Assembly: GCA_946886925.1 (NCBI GenBank)
Contig: CAMPJQ010000014.1
Span: 1-15,509 of the forward strand
Reading direction: 5' to 3'
Length of the DNA: 15,509 bases
Source: an uncultured Terrimonas sp.
GTDB taxonomy: Bacteria > Bacteroidota > Bacteroidia > Chitinophagales > Chitinophagaceae
The notes below the pieces were generated by a model. That model saw only the letters and a list, made by a program, of their open reading frames with translations. It made no database searches and was not told the origin of the DNA. The position numbers were made by a program, and so were the translations under genes. Positions 4,909 to 12,661 of this stretch are shown here, one piece after another. Each line of letters opens with the position of its first letter. The stretch's first letter is position 1.

Positions 4909-7038
4909 TTGGAAATAAAAAAAGACATATTATGGCGGGTTTACCTGTGCTTTTTGGGCATAGTGGTATTGAGCCTTTGTGTAATAGGTAAGGCTTTTTA
5001 TATTCAGCAATTCCAGGGTAGCTACTGGAAAAGTTTGAGTGATAGTTTACACCTTGAATACCGTGCACTGGATGCAGACAGGGGAACCATTTATAGTGAA
5101 GACGGAAGTATGTTGAGTACTTCTATTCCGTTCTTTGATATACATATAGATTTTTTAGCAGACGGCCTCCGCGAAAAAGACGGCAAACGGTTTAAGGAGA
5201 ATATCGATTCACTGTCTAAAGGACTGGCGGATATATTTGAAGACAAAAGCGCCACCGCGTATAAAAAGCAATTAGAAAACGGTTACCGCAAAAAAGAGCG
5301 CTACTTCCTTTTAAAGAAAAAAGTGAGTTTTGAACAATACCAGGCTTTGCGCCAGTTGCCCCTGGTACGGCAGGGCCGAAATAAAAGCGGATTTATTGCA
5401 GAAGATATTGAAAAGCGCCTTACACCTTTTGGGCTGCTGGCGAACCGCACCATTGGGCTGTCCAGAGCATATGTAAACAACAACAAGCAGGTAGTAACCC
5501 AAAATGTGGGGCTCGAAAAAACCTACGACAGTTTATTAAAAGGAGTATCGGGCAAGCGCCTGGTTCGTCGCATATCCGGCGGCGCTTTTGTGCCGGTTGA
5601 AGGATCTGAAATTGAACCTGAGAACGGGAAGGATATTGTAACCACCCTGGACGTTAACATTCAGGATATTACGCAAACCGCTTTAATGCGCATGATGGTT
5701 TCCAATGAAGCATTAGAAGGCTGCGCTGTGGTAATGGAAGTGGCTACAGGGAAAATAAAAGCGATTGCCAACCTGGGGCGCATGTCCGATGGCTCCTACT
5801 TTGAAATAGATAATTACGCGTTAAAAACATCCGAACCGGGATCTGTTATAAAACTCGTTACGCTCCTGGCTGTTCTTGAAGACAAATACGTCACTACTTC
5901 GGATATGATTGATATCAACGATGGAACCTGGATATTGAACGGGAGGAAGATCAGGGATGCTGAAAAGTCGCCTAAAAGCCTGCTAACAATAAAAGAATCA
6001 TTTGAGCACAGCAGTAATGTAGCTATGGCTAAACTTGCCTATAATTATTATTCCAAAAACCCTGAACAGTTTATAAAACATTACGAAGCACTGCAGCTAA
6101 CGGCACGCACAGGAATAGATCTGAAGGAAGAATTCAGACCATTGGTAAAAAATCCATCACGTAAAGACTGGCATTTGCAAACACTCCCTTCTATGGGTTT
6201 TGGTTATGAAGTAATGCTAAGCCCTTTGCAATTACTGATGGTATACAATGCCGTTGCCAACAATGGCAAACTGATGAAACCTTATTTGGTAAGCCAGGTA
6301 GAAAAAGACGGCAATGTATTACACCAGTTTGAACCACATGTAATGAATGAAAGTATATGCTCGGAAGAAACACTGCTGCAGCTAAAAGATTGCCTGAACG
6401 GCGTTTGTACAGAGGGTACGGCCAAATTGGTATTTAAGGAGGCAGTATATAATGCTGCAGGAAAAACAGGTACAACCAAAGTGAATGACGGAAAATTCAA
6501 ATACGGAGATGCCGTATACCAATCTTCATTTGCGGGTTATTTTCCGGTTAAAAATCCAAAATACTCCTGTATAGTAGTCATTAAGAACAAGCCCCACGCA
6601 GCCAAATATTTTGGCGGCGCAGTGGCGGCGCCGGTATTCAGGGAAATTGCGGACAAGCTATATGCCGAAAGCACAGACGAGCAGCAGTTGTTCATTACAA
6701 AAGCAATTGCCGACAGCAATAATTACAAATGGAGCGGCTATAGCAGTGAAATTAAAAATGTACTGGAGTCAATGAATGTACAGTATAAGGATTCAATATC
6801 AACCAGCAAATGGGGTGTTGTAACCAATAGTGATTATACACCGTTAGTAAAAGATTTAAGCATCAGTAAACAAACCATGCCCAATGTAACGGGAATGGGA
6901 TTAAAGGATGCCCTGCATTTGCTGGAAAACATGAGTATGAAAGTAACGGTAAAAGGAAAGGGCAAAGTGGTTAGTCAGTCGCTGGAAGCCGGATTGGCTT
7001 TCAACAGGGGACAAACCATAGCACTTGAACTGAATTAA
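4909..7038 (+). CDS. ftsI: Division transpeptidase FtsI (class B PBP) with C-terminal PASTA domain
   Basis: A 709-residue class B penicillin-binding protein that cross-links septal peptidoglycan together with FtsW. Residues about 9-31 are the single membrane anchor; the pedestal domain with DADRGTIYSEDG (55-66) follows. The transpeptidase domain has all three active-site motifs: SVIK at 312-315 (nucleophile Ser312, in EPGSVIK), SSN at 368-370 and KTGT at 519-522. A PASTA domain fills about 655-709 (MPNVTGMGLKDALHLL through to the end), absent from E. coli FtsI but common in FtsI of Bacteroidota and Gram-positive bacteria. The start is TTG: an in-frame stop lies at 4888-4890, the only other upstream option is ATT at 4906, and the first in-frame ATG is residue 68, after the anchor. 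The N terminus KKDILWRVYL fits relatives. murE begins 45 nt later. Confidence 0.95.
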   Translation: MEIKKDILWRVYLCFLGIVVLSLCVIGKAFYIQQFQGSYWKSLSDSLHLEYRALDADRGTIYSEDGSMLSTSIPFFDIHIDFLADGLREKDGKRFKENIDSLSKGLADIFEDKSATAYKKQLENGYRKKERYFLLKKKVSFEQYQALRQLPLVRQGRNKSGFIAEDIEKRLTPFGLLANRTIGLSRAYVNNNKQVVTQNVGLEKTYDSLLKGVSGKRLVRRISGGAFVPVEGSEIEPENGKDIVTTLDVNIQDITQTALMRMMVSNEALEGCAVVMEVATGKIKAIANLGRMSDGSYFEIDNYALKTSEPGSVIKLVTLLAVLEDKYVTTSDMIDINDGTWILNGRKIRDAEKSPKSLLTIKESFEHSSNVAMAKLAYNYYSKNPEQFIKHYEALQLTARTGIDLKEEFRPLVKNPSRKDWHLQTLPSMGFGYEVMLSPLQLLMVYNAVANNGKLMKPYLVSQVEKDGNVLHQFEPHVMNESICSEETLLQLKDCLNGVCTEGTAKLVFKEAVYNAAGKTGTTKVNDGKFKYGDAVYQSSFAGYFPVKNPKYSCIVVIKNKPHAAKYFGGAVAAPVFREIADKLYAESTDEQQLFITKAIADSNNYKWSGYSSEIKNVLESMNVQYKDSISTSKWGVVTNSDYTPLVKDLSISKQTMPNVTGMGLKDALHLLENMSMKVTVKGKGKVVSQSLEAGLAFNRGQTIALELN

Positions 7039-7083
7039 TAATGCGGTAAAAAGATATAACAAAAAGAACCTGGTATAGAAGCT

Positions 7084-8550
7084 ATGGCAGCATTACAGGA
7101 CATATTGTACAAGGTAAACATTCGTTCGGTGCAGGGTAATATGAGTGCCGTGGTAAAGGATTTACAGATTGACTCAAGAAAAGTGTCGAAAAAAAGCTGC
7201 TTTATTGCTATAAAAGGAAATGAGCAGGACGGGCATAATTATATTGATGCGGCTATTCAAAAAGGGGCAACCGTTATTATCGCAGAACAATTGCCGGCAA
7301 TAAAAAAAGAAACCGTTACCTATGTGCAGGCAGAAAACAGCGCTGTAGCTGCCGGGTATATGGCCAATAATTTTTATGATTCGCCGTCGGCAAAAATGAA
7401 AGTAACAGGCGTAACCGGAACCAATGGAAAAACGACTATCGCTACATTGCTTTTTAAATTATTCAGCGAATTGGGATATCGCTGCGGATTGCTTTCAACG
7501 GTACAAAACCAGATAGGCGAAAATATTGTTTCTGCTACACATACCACGCCCGACGCCATTAGCATCAATGCGCTAATGAAGCAAATGCTCGATAAAGGGT
7601 GTACACATGTATTTATGGAATGCAGCAGCCATGCCATACACCAGCACAGGATAACGGGCCTGCATTTTTCAGGCGCGTTGTTCAGCAATATCACGCACGA
7701 TCACCTGGATTATCACAAAAATTTTGATGAATATATCCATGTAAAAAAATCATTTTTCGACAACCTGCAGCATGATGCATTTGCCATTAGCAATGCAGAT
7801 GATAAAAGAGGCGCAGTAATGCTGCAGAATACCGCCGCCAAAAAATATTTCTACAGCCTGCGCACAATGGCAGACTTTAAAGGAAAGATAATAGATAACA
7901 GCATTACCGGTTTACAGCTTAATATAAATGACCAGGAAGTGCATTTCAGGCTTATTGGTGAATTTAATGCTTATAACCTGCTGGCTGTATACGGTGCTGC
8001 CGTATGCCTGGGCGAAGAAAAATACAAAGTATTGCAGATCCTCAGCAACCTTACCGGCGCCGAAGGAAGATTTGAATATATTATTTCTATAAAGGAAAAA
8101 ATTATTGGCATAGTAGACTATGCGCACACACCTGATGCATTATTAAATGTATTGACCACTGTAAAAAAATTAAGGCAGGGATATGAAAAGATAATAACGG
8201 TAGTGGGTTGTGGTGGCAACAGGGATAAAACGAAGCGGCCGGTAATGGCTGAAGTTGCCTGCAACCACAGCGATAAAGTGGTATTTACATCGGACAACCC
8301 GAGAAACGAAGATGCTGATGCTATTATACAGGATATGGAAAATGGTTTACAACCATCAGCAAAAAGAAAGTATATATCCATTACCGACAGAAAAGAAGCC
8401 ATTAAAACAGCAGTTGCTCTGGCAGATAAAGAAGATATCGTATTGATAGCCGGGAAGGGGCACGAAAAATACCAGGAGATCAAAGGGGTAAAATATCCTT
8501 TTGACGACAAGCAGATTTTGAAGGAGATGTTTGCATTGCTGGAAAAATAA
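7084..8550 (+). CDS. murE: UDP-N-acetylmuramoyl-L-alanyl-D-glutamate--meso-diaminopimelate ligase MurE
   Basis: A cytoplasmic ATP-dependent ligase of 488 residues that adds the third amino acid to the peptidoglycan stem peptide. Its N-terminal UDP-binding domain has DSRKV (30-34). The central ATPase domain has the P-loop TGTNGKTT at 111-118, the substrate segment THTTPDA (152-158), ECSSHA (179-184), HDHLDYH (205-211) and a probable carbamylated lysine, Lys221, in HVKKSFF. The C-terminal domain carries VDYAHTPDAL (344-353) and the specificity motif DNPR at 404-407, which in MurE marks use of meso-diaminopimelate rather than lysine; this fits the Gram-negative wall of Bacteroidota. Length and domains are normal. 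The ATG at 7084 is preceded by AGAAGCT, a poor ribosome site. murF does not follow, as it would in E. coli; a hairpin and mraY come next. Confidence 0.97.
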   Translation: MAALQDILYKVNIRSVQGNMSAVVKDLQIDSRKVSKKSCFIAIKGNEQDGHNYIDAAIQKGATVIIAEQLPAIKKETVTYVQAENSAVAAGYMANNFYDSPSAKMKVTGVTGTNGKTTIATLLFKLFSELGYRCGLLSTVQNQIGENIVSATHTTPDAISINALMKQMLDKGCTHVFMECSSHAIHQHRITGLHFSGALFSNITHDHLDYHKNFDEYIHVKKSFFDNLQHDAFAISNADDKRGAVMLQNTAAKKYFYSLRTMADFKGKIIDNSITGLQLNINDQEVHFRLIGEFNAYNLLAVYGAAVCLGEEKYKVLQILSNLTGAEGRFEYIISIKEKIIGIVDYAHTPDALLNVLTTVKKLRQGYEKIITVVGCGGNRDKTKRPVMAEVACNHSDKVVFTSDNPRNEDADAIIQDMENGLQPSAKRKYISITDRKEAIKTAVALADKEDIVLIAGKGHEKYQEIKGVKYPFDDKQILKEMFALLEK

Positions 8551-8594
8551 GCTGCTGTAAAGCATTAAAGCAGGAGTGCTTTTTGCTTCGCAGC
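8551..8594 (+). terminator. Strong hairpin directly after murE (attenuator or processing site)
   Basis: The stem starts at the first base after the murE stop: GCTGC (8551-8555) pairs with GCAGC (8590-8594), AAGCA (8560-8564) with TGCTT (8584-8588), and AAAGCA (8567-8572) with TGCTTT (8577-8582), closed by the loop GGAG. About 16 pairs form with small internal loops. No U-run follows, so full intrinsic termination is doubtful. It could dampen transcription into mraY or protect the 3' end of the upstream message. Confidence 0.45.
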
Positions 8595-8632
8595 TAAAAC
8601 AAGAACAAGGGTTACTTAAAAATAACGCGCAC

Positions 8633-9952
8633 ATGCTATATTACTTTTTTGACTGGTTAAGAGATGAAGGCATTAAATTCCCCGGAAGCGGATTAATGCA
8701 GTTCATTACTTTCAGGGTATTGCTGGCGGTATTGCTGTCGCTTTTAATATCTACTCTGTATGGCAAACGCATTATTAACCTGCTTCAAAAAAAACAGGTA
8801 GGTGAAAGCGTACGTGAACTGGGTTTGCAGGGGGAGCAACAAAAAAAGGGAACTCCTACCATGGGGGGTATCATTATTTTATTGGCTATACTCATTCCCA
8901 CCCTGCTGTTTGCCGATTTAAGCAAACTATACATACATCTGATGCTTCTATGCACGGTTTGGCTGGGCTTTATCGGGTTTATGGACGACTACCTGAAGCT
9001 GAAAGCCAAGAAAACCGCCATTGCAAAAGGTGAAAAATATAAAAAGAAAGACAGTGACGGGCTGGCTGGCATAACAAAAATCATCGGGCAGGTAGGACTG
9101 GGCATTATTATAGGAGCTACATTATATTTTAATGACAGAGTAGTGGTGTGGAGGGAATATTATGATCCGCAGGCAACTACCATCAGCGCAGATTTTTTGA
9201 AGAGAGGAGAAAAGAAAGTAGGCGATACTATAGTAACCATGGAAGGAAAAGAACACCGGTATGCTATTGTAAAAACCCCCATCACTACTATTCCCTTTGT
9301 AAAAAGCCACGAGTTCAATTACAGCAGGCTCATTAGCTGGATAGGCGAAGGGGCAGACAAGTACACCTGGATCATATATATTATAGCGGTGACTTTTATT
9401 ATAACGGCGGTATCCAACGGGGCCAATATTACCGATGGATTAGACGGACTTGCGGCGGGAGTAAGCGCATTGATCGGTGCCTGCCTGGGCATATTTGTAT
9501 ATGTAAGCGGCAGTACCCGGTTTGCAGAATACCTGAACATTATGTACATCCCTAACCTTGGAGAATTGTCTGTTTTTGTTGGTGCATTCGTGGGGGGATG
9601 CATAGGTTTTTTGTGGTATAACGCTTACCCGGCACAGGTGTTCATGGGCGATACCGGCAGCCTCGCGCTTGGAGGTATCATTGCATCGCTCGCCATTATT
9701 GTACGCAAAGAATTACTGATACCTATTTTTTGTGGTGTGTTCCTTGTAGAAAACCTGAGTGTAATGCTCCAGGTGAGCTATTTCAAATATACGAAGCGAA
9801 AATACGGCGAAGGGAGACGAATATTTTTAATAAGCCCCCTCCATCATCATTACCAGAAACTGGGTTATCACGAAAGCAAGATTGCCGTACGCTTCTGGAT
9901 CGTAACAGTGTTGTGTGTATTGTTTGCCATAGCCACATTTAAAATGCGGTAA
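8633..9952 (+). CDS. mraY: Phospho-N-acetylmuramoyl-pentapeptide-transferase MraY
   Basis: An integral membrane enzyme of 439 residues that transfers phospho-MurNAc-pentapeptide from UDP to undecaprenyl phosphate, making lipid I. Motifs: GTPTMGGI at 73-80, the catalytic pair in FMDDYLK (116-122), NITDGLDGLA at 265-274 with its essential aspartates, FMGDTGSLALGG at 337-348 and the histidine motif SPLHHHYQ at 401-408. It is about 80 residues longer than E. coli MraY because of a polar insertion at about 168-243, between membrane helices and probably outside the cytoplasm; long MraY proteins are usual in Bacteroidota. I chose the ATG at 8633 (MLYYFFDWL) over an in-frame GTG at 8576, which would add 19 residues and place the start inside the hairpin after murE. 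murD begins 115 nt later. Confidence 0.95.
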   Translation: MLYYFFDWLRDEGIKFPGSGLMQFITFRVLLAVLLSLLISTLYGKRIINLLQKKQVGESVRELGLQGEQQKKGTPTMGGIIILLAILIPTLLFADLSKLYIHLMLLCTVWLGFIGFMDDYLKLKAKKTAIAKGEKYKKKDSDGLAGITKIIGQVGLGIIIGATLYFNDRVVVWREYYDPQATTISADFLKRGEKKVGDTIVTMEGKEHRYAIVKTPITTIPFVKSHEFNYSRLISWIGEGADKYTWIIYIIAVTFIITAVSNGANITDGLDGLAAGVSALIGACLGIFVYVSGSTRFAEYLNIMYIPNLGELSVFVGAFVGGCIGFLWYNAYPAQVFMGDTGSLALGGIIASLAIIVRKELLIPIFCGVFLVENLSVMLQVSYFKYTKRKYGEGRRIFLISPLHHHYQKLGYHESKIAVRFWIVTVLCVLFAIATFKMR

Positions 9953-9965
9953 ACCAAAAGAAAAA

Positions 9966-9998
9966 ATGACTATTAACAATAGCATCAGTGAAGTATAA
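9966..9998 (+). other. Possible 10-codon leader ORF before murD
   Basis: An ATG preceded by an A-rich run opens a ten-codon frame (MTINNSISEV) ended by TAA. It lies in the 115-nt mraY-murD gap and is followed 8 nt later by a second small frame. Nothing in the peptide suggests a function; it may be chance. Confidence 0.15.
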
Positions 9999-10006
9999 AA
10001 GACAGC

Positions 10007-10057
10007 ATGAAAAATATTGAGGGAAATATCAATCCGTTTAAAAATCCCTTTTTGTAA
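10007..10057 (+). other. Possible 16-codon leader ORF before murD
   Basis: ATG to TAA encodes MKNIEGNINPFKNPFL. It ends 10 nt before the murD ATG, close enough for translational coupling or interference. A weak repeat (AGGGA at 10020-10024, TCCCT at 10045-10049, then T) lies inside it. No homologue is recognised. Confidence 0.2.
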
Positions 10058-10067
10058 TAAAAGACGA

Positions 10068-11408
10068 ATGGCAAAAAGAATGGTCATATTAGGCAGCGGC
10101 GAAAGCGGTGTAGGAGCAGCTATCCTTTGCCGTAAGTATGGAGCGGATGTTTTTGTTACGGATGCAGGTGCGATACAGCAGCGCTATAAAAACGAATTGC
10201 AACAGCATGATATTGTATTTGAAGAAGGAAAACATTCAGAAGAAAAAATATTAAATGCGGATGAAGTAGTAAAAAGCCCCGGTATCCCTGAAAAAAATGA
10301 ACTGGTACAAAAAATAAAAGCAAAGGGTATTAAAGTGATCAGCGAGATAGAATTGGCATACCGCTATAAAGGTGAGAGCAAAATAATAGCCATCACAGGC
10401 AGTAATGGAAAAAGTACCACTACTGCTTTAACAGGGCATATATGCAAAACAGGCGGAATGGATTGCGCCATAGTGGGCAATATAGGCTATTCATTTGCAA
10501 GGCAGGTAGCGCTGGATCCAAAGCCTTTGTATGTGTCGGAGATCAGCAGCTTTCAGCTAGATGACATAGAAACCTTTAAAGCAGATACAGCGGTGTTGCT
10601 GAATATAACGGAAGATCACCTGGATCGCTACGAATACAGGTTTGAAAATTATATCCGTTCAAAATTCAATATTATAAAAAACCAAACGCACAATGATTAT
10701 TTCATCTATTGTGCAGACGACCCTGTGATAAAAGCATACCTGCAAACAAATCCATTACTTTCTAACCCACTGCCATTTACTATGCAATACGAACTACCAA
10801 AAGGAGCTTATGTGACCGAAAATAATATGATAATGCATTTAGATAAAGAAGAATTTGTAATGAGTGTACTGGACTTTGCCGTAAAGGGAAAGCACAACCA
10901 GTACAATACCATGGCGGCAGGATTGGCAGGAATGACCATTGGTATAAGAAAAGAAAAAATCCGTGAAGCCGTTGAAAATTTTGAAAGTCTCGAACACCGC
11001 ATGGAAAAAGTGCTCACCGTAAGGGGTGTTGAATTTATTAACGACAGCAAAGCTACCAACGTCAACAGCACATGGTACGCGCTGGAAAGCATGAATCAAC
11101 CGGTAATACTGATACTGGGTGGAATTGATAAAGGCAATGATTACAGCTCTATGCTGGAACTGGTAAAAGAAAAAGTGAAAGCCATTGTATGCATGGGTAT
11201 TGATAACCGTAAAATTCATGAAGCGTTTGGTAAGGATGTGGAAGTAATGGTAAATACGGCCAGCGCAAAAGAAGCCGTTCATGCGGCTTATCATTTGGCC
11301 AATAAAGGCGATGCAGTACTGCTTAGTCCGGCCTGTTCGAGTTTTGACCTGTTTAAAAACTACGAAGACAGGGGAAGGCAGTTTAAAGAAGCGGTAAGGG
11401 AATTATAA
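10068..11408 (+). CDS. murD: UDP-N-acetylmuramoyl-L-alanine--D-glutamate ligase MurD
   Basis: A cytoplasmic ligase of 446 residues that adds D-glutamate to UDP-MurNAc-L-alanine. The N-terminal nucleotide-binding segment is MVILGSGESGVGAA (5-18) with KSPGIP at 69-74. The ATPase domain has the P-loop GSNGKSTTT at 111-119, GNIG (137-140), SEISSFQLD (157-165) and NITEDHLDRY (179-188). The C-terminal part has LEHRMEKV (308-315), NDSKATNVNSTWYAL (325-339), LGGIDKG (350-356) and LSPACSSFDLFKNYEDRG (419-436). I chose the ATG at 10068 (MAKRMVILGSG) since it puts the glycine-rich strand at the usual distance from the start; an upstream in-frame TTG at 10017 would add 17 residues with no conserved content. 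Length is normal. ftsW starts 33 nt after the stop. Confidence 0.96.
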   Translation: MAKRMVILGSGESGVGAAILCRKYGADVFVTDAGAIQQRYKNELQQHDIVFEEGKHSEEKILNADEVVKSPGIPEKNELVQKIKAKGIKVISEIELAYRYKGESKIIAITGSNGKSTTTALTGHICKTGGMDCAIVGNIGYSFARQVALDPKPLYVSEISSFQLDDIETFKADTAVLLNITEDHLDRYEYRFENYIRSKFNIIKNQTHNDYFIYCADDPVIKAYLQTNPLLSNPLPFTMQYELPKGAYVTENNMIMHLDKEEFVMSVLDFAVKGKHNQYNTMAAGLAGMTIGIRKEKIREAVENFESLEHRMEKVLTVRGVEFINDSKATNVNSTWYALESMNQPVILILGGIDKGNDYSSMLELVKEKVKAIVCMGIDNRKIHEAFGKDVEVMVNTASAKEAVHAAYHLANKGDAVLLSPACSSFDLFKNYEDRGRQFKEAVREL

Positions 11409-11425
11409 GTAGTAAGTAGTAAAAG
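11406..11425 (+). repeat. Short tandem heptamer repeat at the murD stop
   Basis: TAAGTAG is repeated directly at 11406-11412 and 11413-11419, followed by a partial copy (TAAAAG). The first copy contains the murD stop codon, and the repeat gives extra stops in other frames. It may be simple replication slippage. Confidence 0.5.
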
Positions 11426-11441
11426 CAATTTCAAATTAATT

Positions 11442-12653
11442 ATGCAGGCATTATTTAATAAAACGAGGGGCGACAAAGTGATATGGGTAGCGGTAATACT
11501 GCTTGCCCTGCTTAGCCTGCTGGTTATATACAGCAGTACGGGCACCCTTGCTTACCGTTTATCTAAAAGTGCCGAATCCTACCTGTTCAAGCAGTTCGCA
11601 TTTACAGCTATCGGCTTTATGATCATTTACTTTGCGCACCGCATCAATTATACATTATACTCCCGGGCCGCATTAATATTGTTTGTTATTTCCATACCAT
11701 TATTGATCTACACTCTTTTTTTTGGAGCCGAAATTAATGAAGGTAGCCGCTGGATCAAATTGCCTATCATTAATCTCACCTTTCAAACGTCTGATCTCGC
11801 GCGGCTGGCATTGTTCATGTACCTGTCGCGGCAGCTCAGCCGTTCACAAAACGATATTAAAGATTTTAAGCAGGGGTTTCTTCCGCTTATCATCCCTGTT
11901 GGCATTATCTGTGCATTAATAGCACCGGCCAATTTATCAACTGCTTTATTAATCGGCGCTACCAGCTTATTGCTGATGTTCATTGGCAGAGTAAATCTTA
12001 AACATATAGCAGCAACCATAGGCATTGCATTAATACCATTAATTTTTTTGATAAGTATTGCTTTTTCTTATTACGACAAAGCAGATCATCAATCAAAAGA
12101 ACTGCCTGCAGTACTAAGCGTTGGCCGTATACCAACATGGATAAAGCGCATTCAGGATTTTGCTTATGCCGATAAAATAGAAACCGCCTACCAGGTACAG
12201 CAGGCAAAAATCGCCATTGCTAAAGGTGGATGGTTTGGGCTTGGACCCGGCAATAGTGAGCAGCGTAATTTTTTGCCCCACCCCTATAGTGATTTTATAT
12301 ATGCGATTATTATTGAGGAATATGGATTGGTAGGTGGTATACTCATATTGTTTATGTACCTGCTGTTCTTATTCAGAAGCATACGCATTTTCAAAAAATG
12401 TCCTTTCGCTTTTGGTGCCTTTTTGGCCCTGGCCCTGAGCTTTACATTGGTTATACAGGCGTTGGTTAATATGGCGGTAAACGTAAACCTGTTCCCTGTT
12501 ACGGGCGTACCCTTACCGTTGGTGAGCATGGGTGGCAGCAGCTTTTTATTTACCTGTATGTCTATTGGAATTATATTAAGCGTGGCAAGAAACGCGGAAA
12601 AACTGGAAGGGAAAGCAGAGGCAGCAGGTGCGCAGAAGAACAGTGAATTATAA
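11442..12653 (+). CDS. ftsW: Septal peptidoglycan glycosyltransferase FtsW (SEDS family)
   Basis: A 403-residue polytopic inner-membrane protein of the SEDS family with about ten membrane helices. It polymerises glycan strands from lipid II at the septum and works with the FtsI encoded in this cluster. Signatures: GSRWIKLPI at 101-109, FQTSDLARLALF at 114-125 (usual form FQPSELAKL), the long extracytoplasmic loop, then GLGPGNSEQRNFLP at 266-279 and HPYSDFIYAI at 280-289 with the conserved Asp284, and NLFPVTGVPLPLVSMGGSS at 349-367. The family's usual EPDLGTA reads APANLSTA here (161-168), which I believe is seen in other Bacteroidota. It is FtsW rather than RodA mainly because of its place between murD and murG. 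The soluble tail is short. Only 8 nt separate it from murG. Confidence 0.94.
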   Translation: MQALFNKTRGDKVIWVAVILLALLSLLVIYSSTGTLAYRLSKSAESYLFKQFAFTAIGFMIIYFAHRINYTLYSRAALILFVISIPLLIYTLFFGAEINEGSRWIKLPIINLTFQTSDLARLALFMYLSRQLSRSQNDIKDFKQGFLPLIIPVGIICALIAPANLSTALLIGATSLLLMFIGRVNLKHIAATIGIALIPLIFLISIAFSYYDKADHQSKELPAVLSVGRIPTWIKRIQDFAYADKIETAYQVQQAKIAIAKGGWFGLGPGNSEQRNFLPHPYSDFIYAIIIEEYGLVGGILILFMYLLFLFRSIRIFKKCPFAFGAFLALALSFTLVIQALVNMAVNVNLFPVTGVPLPLVSMGGSSFLFTCMSIGIILSVARNAEKLEGKAEAAGAQKNSEL

Positions 12654-12661
12654 AATAAAAT

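Noticed and set aside
8576..8632. GTG start extending MraY by 19 residues
   Set aside because: The GTG falls in the loop of the hairpin after murE and the added residues are polar and unlike MraY N termini; the ATG at 8633 fits the family.
10020..10053. Intrinsic terminator before murD (AGGGA/TCCCT followed by T)
   Set aside because: Only five pairs with a loop of about 20 nt; too weak, and it would cut the operon before essential genes.
10017..10067. TTG start extending MurD by 17 residues
   Set aside because: The extension places the glycine-rich nucleotide-binding strand too far from the N terminus; ATG at 10068 fits MurD proteins.
10839..11294. 151-codon open frame on the minus strand inside murD
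   Set aside because: Antisense to conserved murD motifs, unusually rich in His and Phe, and no leader of its own.
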